DNA of 62,527 bases, taken from contig NZ_MDHA01000075.1 of NCBI RefSeq assembly GCF_001705665.1, forward strand, positions 1-62,527. Reading direction: 5' to 3'. This document shows positions 7,540 through 17,165 of the stretch, one piece after another; position 1 is the stretch's first letter, and each line of letters begins with the position of its first letter. Below the pieces are notes generated by a model that was given only the letters and a program-made list of their open reading frames with translations, had not been told where the DNA came from and ran no database searches. Origin of the DNA: Thioclava sp. SK-1. GTDB lineage: Bacteria; Pseudomonadota; Alphaproteobacteria; Rhodobacterales; Rhodobacteraceae. The translations under genes and the position numbers were made by a program.

Positions 7540-9753
7540 ATGGCAGGACAGGGCGGACCCCAAAAGCCCCTCATAGCCGAACGGCGCTATGGTAAAAAAC
7601 AGACACAGCCAAAGGCGCAACCTGCGGCAAAACCCAAAGCGCAAGCGGCACGGCGTAGAGCCACTAAGCCTGCGCGGAAGGGCGGCATAGTGATGCGACT
7701 GTTTCGTTGGTGTGTGGGGCTGATCTTTGGCGCCGCCTGGCGTGCAGCAGCTGTGGTCGCGTTGATCCTTGGTGTTTCGACCTATTACTTTTACGCACAG
7801 TTGCCCGATGTAACCGCGCTGCTGGATGGGCGCACGCGCGGCTCCGTGACGATGCTTGACCGTGACAGCAAGGTTTTTGCCTGGCGCGGTGAGACATTTG
7901 GCGGCCAGATCACGGCACAAAACGTGTCGCCCTATTTGCGCGATGCGATCATCGCAACGGAAGACCGCCGATTTTATCGGCATTTCGGTGTCAGCCCGCG
8001 CGGCATCGCCTCTGCTGTGGCGATCAACCTGCGTGAGGGGCGCGGCCCCTTCTCTGGCAACGGCGGGTCCACAATCACCCAACAGGTTGCGAAATTGCTG
8101 TGCCTGGGCGTGGAATATGATCCGAAAATCTGGTCCACCGAAGCTAAATATGAAAATGACTGCCGCTCGGGTGGGCTGACGCGGAAAATCAAAGAGATTC
8201 CCTACGCCCTGGCGATGGAAGCCAAATATTCCAAAAATGACATCCTGACCATCTATCTAAACCGTGCCTATCTGGGCGCCGGTGCGCGTGGGTTTGAAGC
8301 CGCAGCGCAACGGTATTTCGGCATCTCCGCCGCAAATGTGAACCCGCAGCAGGCGGCAATGTTGGCCGGGTTGCTTAAGGCCCCTACACGCTATGCACCG
8401 ACCAACAATCTGGAACGCTCGCAGCAGCGCGGTAGCATGGTTTTGGCGCTGATGCGTGAACAGGATTTCATCACACAAGAGCAATGGCAGCAGGCGCGCG
8501 ACAATCCCGCAACCCTGTCGGAGGCGGCGCAAAAACGTGCCGGCGGGTATTTTGCCGATTGGGTCATGGATGACATGCCCGACTTCCTGTCGAATGACAC
8601 AACGGAAGACGTGGTGATCCACACAACATTGGATCAACGCATTCAGGCCGATGCCGAAGCCGCCATGCAGGAAATCTTTACCAATAAAGTCAAAGCCGGC
8701 TCCGAGGCCGAAGCTGCGATTGTCGTCATGAGCTCTGACGGCGCGGTGCGGGCGATGGTCGGCGGGCGTGCGACCAAAGTTTCCGGCGCGTTCAACCGCG
8801 CGACAATGGCAGTGCGCCAACCCGGCTCCAGCTTTAAACCGTTTATCTATGCCGCTGCGATGGATATGGGCATGACCCCCGACACAATCGTGGAGGACAC
8901 GCCGCTGACGATCAACGTGCCCGGCTCTGGTCCATGGTCACCGCGCAACTACACCCGCGAGTATCGGGGCCCGATCACCTTGACCGAAGCCCTGACGCAT
9001 TCGGTGAACACCGCAGCCGTGCGCGTGCAAGAAGAGGTCGGTCGGGATGCCGTGCGCAAAGTGGCCGAAGATTTTGGATTTGGTCACGATTTGGCGCAGG
9101 GCCCGGCATTGGCACTTGGTGTGTCCGAATCCACATTGATTGATATGACCGGTGCCTATGCGGGCATTTTAAACGGCGGGTCATCGGTCAAGCCCTATGG
9201 TCTGACCGAGCTGCGGTTAAAAGGCGACACGCAGCCCCTGTTCGGCGCAGGCGGCGGGATCGGAGAGCGCGTGATTTCGGAAGAGGCCGCGCGCGAGCTG
9301 ATCTATATGATGCATTCCGTGGTGGAAAATGGCTCGGGCCGGCGTGCCCGGCTGGACGGGCATGAAGTTGCAGGTAAAACCGGAACAACCCAATCTGCGC
9401 GCGATGCTTGGTTTATCGGTTTTACGGGTGATTATGTCACCGGCGTCTGGATGGGCTATGATGACAACCGCCCCCTGACCGGCGTGACGGGTGGCGGATT
9501 GCCCGCAGATATCTGGCATGAGGTCATGGCCCGGGTAGAGAAGGGTCGTGAACCGGTTCCATTGCCGATGGCGGATCCGTCAGAATGGCGCGGACAAGCT
9601 CCGGCTTATGGTGGAGAGACCTATAGTTCAGGCGATTTGCCCCATGGCACGGTGCAGCCCGGCGACGTGAAAATTGGTCCTGCACCTGAACCAGCCGGCG
9701 ATCCGATTGAGCGGGTATTGCGCGACGTGCTTGGCGGCCTGCTGGGCAATTAA
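7540..9753 (+). CDS. bifunctional penicillin-binding protein 1A-type (transglycosylase/transpeptidase)
   Basis: Class A PBP that polymerises and cross-links peptidoglycan in the periplasm. After a basic cytoplasmic tail (residues 1-50) comes one membrane anchor (about 55-85). The GT51 domain has the catalytic glutamate E141 in ATEDRRFYRHFG and the motif GGSTITQQVAKLL. The transpeptidase domain carries S430-x-x-K433 (GSSFKPF), the SVN motif (HSVNTA) and KTGTT. The length of 737 residues fits the 1A family. Nothing suggests the C-terminal BiPBP domain of PBP1C. It stands alone, followed by a hairpin at 9785. Confidence 0.93.
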   Translation: MAGQGGPQKPLIAERRYGKKQTQPKAQPAAKPKAQAARRRATKPARKGGIVMRLFRWCVGLIFGAAWRAAAVVALILGVSTYYFYAQLPDVTALLDGRTRGSVTMLDRDSKVFAWRGETFGGQITAQNVSPYLRDAIIATEDRRFYRHFGVSPRGIASAVAINLREGRGPFSGNGGSTITQQVAKLLCLGVEYDPKIWSTEAKYENDCRSGGLTRKIKEIPYALAMEAKYSKNDILTIYLNRAYLGAGARGFEAAAQRYFGISAANVNPQQAAMLAGLLKAPTRYAPTNNLERSQQRGSMVLALMREQDFITQEQWQQARDNPATLSEAAQKRAGGYFADWVMDDMPDFLSNDTTEDVVIHTTLDQRIQADAEAAMQEIFTNKVKAGSEAEAAIVVMSSDGAVRAMVGGRATKVSGAFNRATMAVRQPGSSFKPFIYAAAMDMGMTPDTIVEDTPLTINVPGSGPWSPRNYTREYRGPITLTEALTHSVNTAAVRVQEEVGRDAVRKVAEDFGFGHDLAQGPALALGVSESTLIDMTGAYAGILNGGSSVKPYGLTELRLKGDTQPLFGAGGGIGERVISEEAARELIYMMHSVVENGSGRRARLDGHEVAGKTGTTQSARDAWFIGFTGDYVTGVWMGYDDNRPLTGVTGGGLPADIWHEVMARVEKGREPVPLPMADPSEWRGQAPAYGGETYSSGDLPHGTVQPGDVKIGPAPEPAGDPIERVLRDVLGGLLGN

Positions 9754-9784
9754 GCCCGACTGCCAACCCCGACTGCAGGGGCGT

Positions 9785-9821
9785 CCCGAAAGCCTCGGCC
9801 ATTGAGGCCTCGGCTTTCGGG
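9785..9821. terminator. hairpin after the PBP gene
   Basis: Perfect 10-bp arms (CCCGAAAGCC / GGCTTTCGGG) with an inner, nearly complementary segment form a strong stem-loop 31 bases after the PBP stop. There is no T-run, so termination would need another factor or the hairpin may stabilise the 3' end. Confidence 0.45.
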
Positions 9822-9984
9822 GCGGGCGGCACGCCCGCCACACCGCGGATGACAGAAGTTGGTTCGATTGAATTTGAGATAGATTCTGCCCGCAATCGTC
9901 ATGGCAGGTAAGGCATTGGAAAGGGGCGTCGCGCAAAGTGGATAAGCCCCTGCGACGGCCATTATTGCAGGGGATAAGGAGCCC

Positions 9985-11715
9985 ATGCGAAACATAATGC
10001 CAACCCAAGTGTCATTTCCCCGTGTCAGTTTGCCCGATAACGAGCGGGTTACACTTATCTCCATTGGTTTATTTTCCGCTTTCGTCAATTTGCTGATGAT
10101 GACGGGGCCGATGTTCATGCTGCAGGTTTACGATCGCGTCCTGCCCGCCCATTCAGTGCCCAGCCTGACGTCCTTGTTTTTGATCGTCGTATTCATGTTT
10201 GCGATACTGGGACTGTTGGAATATTCTCGCAGCCGTTTGATGGCACGATTGGCCGCACGGTTTCGGATGCGCAATGAAGAGACCGTTTTTCGCGCCGCAC
10301 TCGCCCATGAAGGGGGCAGCGTGGCATTGAACGATCTGGATCAGGTTCAGGGATTGCTATCTTCCCGCGCGGCTTTGGCGATTTTTGACCTGCCCTGGTC
10401 GCCACTGTTTTTTGCTGCGATGTTTCTGTTTCACCCGTATCTGGGCGTGCTTGCGCTGGCCGGCACTGGCGTGCTGATCGGGCTGGCGCTTCTGGCGCGC
10501 CCGCTGACCAAGAAAAGCCAGGCGATAGCGAATAAAGCCCAAACCCGCGCGCAACATGTCTCCTCCAGCCTGCAAACCGAAGCAGAGCTGATCCGTGCGT
10601 TGGGGATGCAGGGCAATGGGTTTCACCGCTGGCATTCGGCCCGAACAGAGGCATTGCAAGCGGAGTTAAGCACGCAAGACCGCTCCGCCGTCCTATCGGT
10701 TACGGGGCGATCCTTGCGGCATTTGCTGCAAGCCGCCATCTTGGCATTGGGCGCATTGGTGGTTTTGCGCGGTGAAATGACGGCCGGCGCGATGATCGCC
10801 GGATCAATCCTGATGGGACGCGCGTTAAGTCCGATCGAGATGATTATCGGCAATTGGAACCAAATCACGCGCGGCTATCAGGCATGGCAACGCATCGCTC
10901 CGCTGCTAAGAACATGCACCGCAAAACCCATGCTGCCCCTGCCCCAGCCACGGGCCGACCTAAGCGTAAAAGAACTGTCTTTGGTGCCGCCCAAAGGACA
11001 GGCCCCGGTGCTGCGGCTTGTCAGTTTTGATCTGGCGCCGGGCCAGGCACTGGGCGTGATCGGCCCCTCTGGTGCAGGCAAAACATCGTTGGCACGCGCG
11101 CTATGTGGGCTTTGGCCGCCAACCACAGGGCAAATCCGGCTGGATGGTGCCAAATTGGACCGTTATGGCGCCGATCAGCTGGGGACATATATTGGATATT
11201 TGCCGCAAAATGTAACACTGTTTGACGGCACGATTGCCGAGAATATCGCCCGGCTGGACCCCGCAGCGACCATGGAAGGCATTATCGATGCCGCAAAACG
11301 GGCCGCGGCGCATCAGATGATTTTGGATATGCCCGACGGCTATGAAACGCGCGTCTCTTTGCTGGGCGGGCAATTGTCGGGCGGTCAGGTTCAACGAATA
11401 GGATTGGCGCGGGCGCTATATAACAATCCCATACTGCTGGTTCTGGACGAGCCCAACTCCAATCTGGATGCAGAAGGGACCGAAGCGCTGAACAGCGCCA
11501 TCCGACATATGAAGGCACAAGAACACGCGGTTATTGTCATGGCGCATCGTCCGTCAGGCATAATGGAATGCGAACAGCTGATCATGTTGGACCGCGGATT
11601 ATGCCGGGCATCCGGCCCACGCGATGAGGTTCTGGCGAAAACCGTTCGGGCCTCACGCCAGGATCCCGCACTGGCCAATATCGGCCCACACCGTATACGG
11701 AGCGCGACCGGATAA
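9985..11715 (+). CDS. type I secretion ABC transporter (PrtD-like permease/ATPase)
   Basis: Inner-membrane ABC exporter subunit of a type I secretion system that moves unfolded C-terminally tagged proteins straight to the outside. The N-terminal half (about 1-310) contains six hydrophobic segments and the family region MFMLQVYDRVLPAHSVPSL. The C-terminal ATPase has Walker A GPSGAGKTS, the signature LSGGQVQRIGLARAL and Walker B LLVLDEPNSNLD. The length of 576 residues matches PrtD/AprD proteins, which lack the C39 peptidase domain of bacteriocin exporters. The next gene is its membrane fusion partner with a one-base overlap. No RTX-type substrate or TolC gene is nearby, so the cargo is unknown. 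Confidence 0.92.
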   Translation: MRNIMPTQVSFPRVSLPDNERVTLISIGLFSAFVNLLMMTGPMFMLQVYDRVLPAHSVPSLTSLFLIVVFMFAILGLLEYSRSRLMARLAARFRMRNEETVFRAALAHEGGSVALNDLDQVQGLLSSRAALAIFDLPWSPLFFAAMFLFHPYLGVLALAGTGVLIGLALLARPLTKKSQAIANKAQTRAQHVSSSLQTEAELIRALGMQGNGFHRWHSARTEALQAELSTQDRSAVLSVTGRSLRHLLQAAILALGALVVLRGEMTAGAMIAGSILMGRALSPIEMIIGNWNQITRGYQAWQRIAPLLRTCTAKPMLPLPQPRADLSVKELSLVPPKGQAPVLRLVSFDLAPGQALGVIGPSGAGKTSLARALCGLWPPTTGQIRLDGAKLDRYGADQLGTYIGYLPQNVTLFDGTIAENIARLDPAATMEGIIDAAKRAAAHQMILDMPDGYETRVSLLGGQLSGGQVQRIGLARALYNNPILLVLDEPNSNLDAEGTEALNSAIRHMKAQEHAVIVMAHRPSGIMECEQLIMLDRGLCRASGPRDEVLAKTVRASRQDPALANIGPHRIRSATG

Positions 11716-13022
11716 TGGGGCAGGACCTATCGCATAAGGATCATCCCGCAGCCGCACCGCCACACAGGCCTTCGATCGCGCGCGTCGGACGGTTTTTGCT
11801 GGTCGGGTATCTAGCCGTGATTAGCCTGACGCTTGGCTTTGGGGTCTGGGCCGCCCTGACGCAGATTGAGGGCGCGATTGTCGCACAGGGCACAGTGGAG
11901 GTAGAGCACAACCGACAAGCCGTCCAACATCCCGATGGTGGAGTGATTGCAAAAATTTTGGTCTCTGACGGCGATCAGGTGCGGGCCGGAGAGATCTTGA
12001 TCCAACTTAGCGATAGCGAGCTGGCCCCGACGCTTGCCAATGTGGAAATGCAGGCACTGACGATGCAAGCGCTACGCGCGCGACTGATTGCCGAAATGAC
12101 ACCCGGCGCAGCGATTTCCTTTCCTGAGGCACTGCAATTGGCCGCAAGGTCGCAGCCAGAGATATCACAAATCATGGCAGGACAGATGGCATTGCTGCGG
12201 TCGCGCAGACTGTCGCGCGCGCAGTGGAGCGTGCAGAATGCGCGCCGCCAAGATCAGCTGACACAGCAAAGCACCGCTTTGATGGCGCAATTGAATTCGC
12301 TGCGGCAGCAACAAGAAATGTTGCAAAATGTAGGCCAGGCGCCGTCAGAAACCATCAACAGAACAAGCGTTATGATAGATGGGCAGATCGCCGCGCTTCA
12401 GGCGCAGCAAGCGCAGCTGGCCGAACAAATGACGCAGATCGAAATCGAACATATCCGTCAAGAGGTGCAGGAGCGCGATACGGTAGAAACACTGCTGCGG
12501 TCGCTGGACACAAGAACGCTTGAGCTGACCGAACGGCAGCGCATTTTGCGGGCCCGGATAGAACGCCTGTCGATCCGGGCACCTGTGTCTGGCGTTATTC
12601 ATGAAATGGCATTTAATACACCACAGGCGGTTATCCGTCCGGCGGATCCGATCCTCTATCTTATTCCTCAGGATCGTCCCTTCTTGGTGAATGCCCGCAT
12701 CTCACCGAATGATGTGGATGAGGTCAGCGCCGGGCAAACCGCACGTTTGCGCGTATCAGCATTTTCGGGCCGCAATGCGCCAGAGCTGGTCGGCCAAGTC
12801 GCGCGGATATCGCCCGACGCACTGCGCGATATTCGCACCGGCCAACCTTATTATCGGGCAGAAATAATCCCGTCGGAAGAATCCTTGGGGCAATTGGCAG
12901 AGCATAGCCTGATACCCGGCATGCCGGTGGAGGTCTATTTGCGCACACAAGACCGAACGCCGCTTAGCTATCTGGCGGCACCGCTGATCGGCTATTTTCG
13001 GTTGGCGTTTCGGGAAAGCTAA
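11715..13022 (+). CDS. HlyD-family membrane fusion protein (PrtE-like)
   Basis: Periplasmic adaptor that joins the ABC exporter to an outer-membrane TolC channel. One membrane anchor lies at about residues 27-47 (VGYLAVISLTLGFGVWAA). It is followed by a split lipoyl domain (GTVEVEHNRQAVQHPDGGVIAK and later IRAPVSGVIHEMA), a long Gln-rich coiled-coil hairpin (about 110-280) and a beta-barrel domain. The length of 435 residues is normal. The start codon overlaps the stop of the exporter gene (TAATG). The gene ends one base before the stop codon of the convergent transglycosylase gene. Confidence 0.92.
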   Translation: MGQDLSHKDHPAAAPPHRPSIARVGRFLLVGYLAVISLTLGFGVWAALTQIEGAIVAQGTVEVEHNRQAVQHPDGGVIAKILVSDGDQVRAGEILIQLSDSELAPTLANVEMQALTMQALRARLIAEMTPGAAISFPEALQLAARSQPEISQIMAGQMALLRSRRLSRAQWSVQNARRQDQLTQQSTALMAQLNSLRQQQEMLQNVGQAPSETINRTSVMIDGQIAALQAQQAQLAEQMTQIEIEHIRQEVQERDTVETLLRSLDTRTLELTERQRILRARIERLSIRAPVSGVIHEMAFNTPQAVIRPADPILYLIPQDRPFLVNARISPNDVDEVSAGQTARLRVSAFSGRNAPELVGQVARISPDALRDIRTGQPYYRAEIIPSEESLGQLAEHSLIPGMPVEVYLRTQDRTPLSYLAAPLIGYFRLAFRES

Positions 13023-14198
13023 TCACAGCCGGCCGAGGAATGCGGTCGTCGGCCAGGCGTCGGCTGGCAGACCCAGCCGGGCTTGTTCTGCTTGCACGGC
13101 GGCACGGGTTCGTGCACCCAGAATGCCATCCACATCACCAACGTCATAGCCCTTGGCCGCCAGTTTCTGTTGCAATGACTTCATTTGCGACGTGTTCAAC
13201 CCGGCATCTGGTGTGCCCAGACGATATCGCGGCGCCCCTTCCAACCGGGTGGCAAAATACCCGGCTGACGTCACATAGACGAAGCTTTGGTTCCATTCAA
13301 ACAAAGTGGTAAAATTTGGATAGGCAATAAAGGCCGGGCCCTTGCGCCCCATCGGTAATAAAATTGAACCAGGCAACGATGCCAGCGTCCCTGACCGGGC
13401 ACGCACGCCCATCTGTGCCCACTGCGCCCCAGATAAACGAATATCCAAGCCCGTCTTTGTCCAATCGAGCGTGTCAGGCACGACGACTTCTTGCAGCCAC
13501 GGCTCATTCGGGCGCCAGCCCAAGCCCGCCAACATTTTCCCCGCCGACATCAACGCATCCGCAGAAGAGCCTTTCAGATCCACATGGCCATCGCCATCGC
13601 CATCCACACCGTTACGCAAAATATCCTCGGGCAGCATCTGAACCTGACCGATTTCACCCGCCCAAGCGCCCGTGGTGCGTTGCGGATCAAAATCGCCGCG
13701 CCGATACAGCTCTGCCGCGGCCAAAACCTGTGGCCGGAACAGATCAGGCCTGCGGCAATCATGCGCCAATGTTATCAATGCATCGCGCGTATTGAAGCCG
13801 CCCTGCACCTGACCAAAATCGGTTTCCAGCGCCCAAAACGCCAAAAGTATGCCCCGCGGCACACCATATTGCGCTTCGACCCGGTCGAAGACAGGTTTGA
13901 ACCGCGCCGCATATTTCGCCCCGTTTTGCAGCCTGTTCTGGCTGATTACACGTTGGGCGAAACTATCGAACTCCATCCGAAAGACGCCTTGGCTGCGATC
14001 CGCTTTCAACACCTTGGGATCAGATCGCGCGCCGGCCAAGAATGCGCGCGACTGTGACGCGCTTAGCCCCTGCTGTTGCAATTCCTGGTCAAGCCCAGCA
14101 ATAAAATCGGCAAACCGGCCGCCGCAATGCGCCTGCGCACTGCCAATACCCACCAGATAACTTAACCCAAATGACAGCAATACTGACCGCATACGCAT
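13023..14198 (-). CDS. lytic murein transglycosylase (MltB-like) with peptidoglycan-binding domain
   Basis: Periplasmic enzyme that cleaves peptidoglycan glycan strands with anhydro-muramyl formation. A Sec signal peptide (residues 1-23, ending SAQA) is followed by an SLT-type catalytic domain with the likely catalytic E125 in FWALETDFG and the family segments GEIGQVQMLP and DGDGDGHVDL. A C-terminal peptidoglycan-binding repeat (about 330-391) contains YDVGDVDGILGARTRAAV. The length of 391 residues suits the MltB/RlpA-independent alphaproteobacterial form. The gene is convergent with the secretion operon, with no space between the stop codons. Confidence 0.9.
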   Translation of the reverse strand: MRMRSVLLSFGLSYLVGIGSAQAHCGGRFADFIAGLDQELQQQGLSASQSRAFLAGARSDPKVLKADRSQGVFRMEFDSFAQRVISQNRLQNGAKYAARFKPVFDRVEAQYGVPRGILLAFWALETDFGQVQGGFNTRDALITLAHDCRRPDLFRPQVLAAAELYRRGDFDPQRTTGAWAGEIGQVQMLPEDILRNGVDGDGDGHVDLKGSSADALMSAGKMLAGLGWRPNEPWLQEVVVPDTLDWTKTGLDIRLSGAQWAQMGVRARSGTLASLPGSILLPMGRKGPAFIAYPNFTTLFEWNQSFVYVTSAGYFATRLEGAPRYRLGTPDAGLNTSQMKSLQQKLAAKGYDVGDVDGILGARTRAAVQAEQARLGLPADAWPTTAFLGRL

Positions 14199-14380
14199 CC
14201 TGAAAATCCTACATACAATTTCACCGGACGCTACATCCGCGACCTAGGTCGAACAAGCCCTTGCTTGGGCCATATCATGGGCACAACATCGTTGCGTTAC
14301 CGCCAAGAAAGCCAAATTTTCACTTGCTATTAACGCATAAGATTTCATCATGGGCTGAAAGGCGGATGGAGGAAACGGAC

Positions 14381-14728
14381 ATGGAATTTTTGCCAAATGA
14401 GGTCGCCGCTGCGCTTCGCGATGCGCAAACCAAGGCCATGCGTCGGCAAGTCAAACTGACTTTGCACGCAGGCGGACAAGTCTGGCCGATATTGCGCAAA
14501 TGGCATGGGGGTTTGGCGCTGAATGCGGACCAAATCAAACAGCTGCGCGGACATGTCGATATTTATCGTGCGGGAACACATGTAGCGACCGCGTTGATTG
14601 TCGCCTCGGAGATTGAGGGACAGGAGTTAATCTGTCAGCTTAAACGAGAAACGGCTGTCAGCACCCAGGCCCCGCTTGATTTTGTCCGCGATGACAATGC
14701 CCCTGCAGGATATCTGCCCAGCGCATAG
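14381..14728 (+). CDS. conserved hypothetical protein, 115 residues
   Basis: I do not recognise the family. The start is fixed by a strong ribosome-binding site (GGAGGAAACGGAC then ATG at 14381). The protein is mixed alpha/beta with no signal peptide or membrane segment; the core reads KLTLHAGGQVWPILRKWHGGLAL followed by LRGHVDIYRAGTHVATALIV. The hydrophobic-alternating pattern after RGHVDIYRAG would suit a small beta-barrel (possibly PilZ-like), but the PilZ RxxxR and D/NxSxxG motifs are not present. It stands alone between divergent and convergent neighbours, so there is no operon context. Confidence 0.7.
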   Translation: MEFLPNEVAAALRDAQTKAMRRQVKLTLHAGGQVWPILRKWHGGLALNADQIKQLRGHVDIYRAGTHVATALIVASEIEGQELICQLKRETAVSTQAPLDFVRDDNAPAGYLPSA

Positions 14729-14788
14729 TTGACGCGCCCCAGACGTAAGTGCCAGACGCAGATCCTGCGATCGGTCTGGCACAATCGC

Positions 14789-15967
14789 TTATTGCAGATC
14801 CGCAAAGGCAGCTTGCAGTCGCGCAACGGCATCATGGATACGCGCTCGCGGCGTTGCAATGTTAAACCTCATGAAGGTCTCACCGCCCAGGCCGAATGTG
14901 TCGCCATGATTGGCCGCGATTTTGGCACCTTGTTCAACCCTGCGCGTAAACTCCTCTGGCGCCATACCCGTGCCGGAAAAATCAACCCATGCCAGATAGG
15001 TCGCCTGCATTGGCATGCTTTTCAGGCCCGGCAAAGCATTGACCGCTGCGTCAAAAATCCGCCGATTTTCATCCAGATAGGCGACAAGCGCATCAACCCA
15101 AGTCGCCCCTTCGGGTGAGTAAGCCGCTGTCGCCATTGCAAGGCCAAAGGAATTGGGTGAAATCCCCAACGCCGCCATTTTTGCGCCAAAGGACTTGCGC
15201 AGTTTAAGATCACGGATGATGACATTTCCCGAATGGCATCCCGCAATGTTGAAGGTTTTTGTCGTCGCCGTAAGCATCACGACCGGATGATCGGGACAAG
15301 CAACCGGAAAGGCCGTGTGCTGGGCGCCGGGCAGCACCAAATCATGGTGGATTTCATCGCTGACCAAAACCAAATCATGTTTCTTGGCGAATGCTGCGAC
15401 ATCGCGCAATTCCTGCGTGGTCCAGACACGGCCGCCGGGATTGTGCGGGCTACACAGGATCAGCATCTTGGTACGGTCGTCAATCAGCCCGTCCCAGAGG
15501 TCAAAATCCATTTGATATTGACCATCAACCAACTTCAGCGGGCATTCCACAACACGCCGACCATTGCTGCGCACGACACGGGCAAACGCATGATACACCG
15601 GGGTCATCAGCATCACGCCATCACCCGGGTCGGTCCAGGTGTCGACACACATGGCGGTGCCGTTCACCAAACCATGCGTGGTAAAGATCCACTCTGGATC
15701 AATGACCCAATTGTGACGGTGTTTCATCCACCACACAATCGCATCATGATAGGCGGTGTTATCCCCCCAATAGCCGTAGACCCCATGCTGGGCCATGCCC
15801 TCTAACGCCTGCTGGACACAGGCAGGTGGACGAAAATCCATATCTGCGACCCACATCGCAATCCCATCTTCCGCCGACACGCCATAGATCGATTCCATCG
15901 CATCCCATTTGGCAGAATGCGTGCCTGTGCGGTCGATCAGCTCATCAAAATCGGGGGATTGGGTCAT
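14789..15967 (-). CDS. patB: PatB/MalY-type PLP C-S lyase
   Basis: Class I/II aminotransferase-fold enzyme that cleaves C-S bonds (cystathionine beta-lyase activity), giving a thiol, pyruvate and ammonia. The 392-residue protein shows the subgroup landmarks MWVADMDF near residue 40, GVYGYWGD, CSPHNPGGRVW and the PLP lysine in TATTKTFNIAG. The start at 15967 (MTQSPDFDEL) was chosen over an upstream frame extension to 16072 because the family begins near this point. It is divergent from def. A role in methionine biosynthesis or in degradation of S-containing compounds is inferred. Confidence 0.87.
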   Translation of the reverse strand: MTQSPDFDELIDRTGTHSAKWDAMESIYGVSAEDGIAMWVADMDFRPPACVQQALEGMAQHGVYGYWGDNTAYHDAIVWWMKHRHNWVIDPEWIFTTHGLVNGTAMCVDTWTDPGDGVMLMTPVYHAFARVVRSNGRRVVECPLKLVDGQYQMDFDLWDGLIDDRTKMLILCSPHNPGGRVWTTQELRDVAAFAKKHDLVLVSDEIHHDLVLPGAQHTAFPVACPDHPVVMLTATTKTFNIAGCHSGNVIIRDLKLRKSFGAKMAALGISPNSFGLAMATAAYSPEGATWVDALVAYLDENRRIFDAAVNALPGLKSMPMQATYLAWVDFSGTGMAPEEFTRRVEQGAKIAANHGDTFGLGGETFMRFNIATPRARIHDAVARLQAAFADLQ

Positions 15968-16119
15968 CGTCAGGGTCCTTTTCTGTGACCCGCACATCGA
16001 AACACCAAGCGCCCGGTGACGCAATCGGCCAATTGTCACCAACACAAAACCCACCGCATAGGACCACCACAAACGCCTTGCCCATTGCGAAACGATGCAC
16101 CATCGCCTAAATCGGGCGC

Positions 16120-16665
16120 ATGACCCTGCGACAGATCCTGATACATCCCGACCCGCGTTTGAAAAAGACCTGCGACCCTGTCGCTGAGGTCACTTCAGAC
16201 ATTCGCAAACTTGCTGATGACATGCTGGCGACGATGTATGACGCGCCCGGCATCGGGCTGGCCGCGCCGCAAATCGGCGTGATGTCGCGTGTCTTCGTGA
16301 TGGATTGCGTGAAGGATGAAAACGCCGCCGCCGACCCGATGGTGTTTATCAACCCGCAGATCACATGGTCGTCGGAAGACACCAGCGTGTATGAAGAAGG
16401 CTGCTTGTCGATCCCAGAGCAATACGCAGAAGTCACGCGCCCAAGCGAAGTCCGCCTGCGGTGGTTGGATTTGGACGGCCAAACCCGCGAAGAGCAATTC
16501 GACGGGCTATGGGCTACCTGCGCACAGCATGAATTCGACCACCTGAACGGCAAGCTGTTCATTGACTATTTGGGGCCGATGAAACGCAAGCTGATCACCA
16601 GCAAGATGCAAAAGCTGAAACGAGAGCGCGCACGCACTGCCGCGACAAAGGATCCGATCCTGTAA
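16120..16665 (+). CDS. def: peptide deformylase
   Basis: Metalloenzyme that removes the N-formyl group from nascent proteins. All three catalytic motifs are intact: [10 protein letters not shown] (residues 44-53), EEGCLSIP with the metal ligand C95, and QHEFDH with H137, E138 and H141. The length of 181 residues is typical. It is the first gene of def - deformylase-like paralogue - fmt, a Rhodobacterales arrangement that pairs formylation of Met-tRNA with deformylation. Its stop codon overlaps the ATG of the paralogue (TAATG). Confidence 0.96.
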   Translation: MTLRQILIHPDPRLKKTCDPVAEVTSDIRKLADDMLATMYDAPGIGLAAPQIGVMSRVFVMDCVKDENAAADPMVFINPQITWSSEDTSVYEEGCLSIPEQYAEVTRPSEVRLRWLDLDGQTREEQFDGLWATCAQHEFDHLNGKLFIDYLGPMKRKLITSKMQKLKRERARTAATKDPIL

Positions 16666-17165
16666 TGACCATCCGTCCCTTCATCCCCTTTAGCGACAAA
16701 CGTCTACGCACCGCCGCAGATCCTGTAAGCGGCGTAACCGAAACCGTCCGCATGATCTGGGATGACATGATCGAAACGATGGATGCGATGCCCGGGGTCG
16801 GGCTGGCCGCGCCGCAGATCGGCATCATGATGCGCCTTGCGGTTGTTGACGCCTCGGACAAGCGCGGCGAAGCGATCCGCATGGCTAATCCCGAAATTTT
16901 GCACGCCAGCGTGAAGCTGCGCAAACATGACGAGGCCTCGCCAAACCTTCCTGGGGTTTTTGCGGGAATTGAACGCCCACGCGCCGTAACCGTGCGATTT
17001 TTGAACGCCGACAATCAGATTGAGGAACAGGATTTTGTGGGGCTTTGGGCAACCTCGGTTCAGCATCAGATCGACCATTTGAATGGCAAGACCTATGTCG
17101 ATTACCTGACCCCGTTGCGCCGCAAGATGCTGATCCAAAAATCCAAGAAAATGCAGAGGGCCTGA
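16665..17165 (+). CDS. deformylase paralogue lacking catalytic residues
   Basis: A 166-residue protein clearly homologous to the deformylase encoded just upstream: it keeps [11 protein letters not shown] (residues 43-53) and [10 protein letters not shown] near the C-terminus. The catalytic positions are changed. The metal-binding cysteine of EGCLS is replaced by serine (S92 in DEASPNLPG) and the general-base glutamate of HEFDH is glutamine (Q135 in HQIDH). By established deformylase mechanism it should be inactive or do something else. The reading frame is intact, tightly packed (one-base overlaps on both sides) and conserved in context, so it is a maintained pseudoenzyme and not a decaying gene. 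Confidence 0.88.
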   Translation: MTIRPFIPFSDKRLRTAADPVSGVTETVRMIWDDMIETMDAMPGVGLAAPQIGIMMRLAVVDASDKRGEAIRMANPEILHASVKLRKHDEASPNLPGVFAGIERPRAVTVRFLNADNQIEEQDFVGLWATSVQHQIDHLNGKTYVDYLTPLRRKMLIQKSKKMQRA

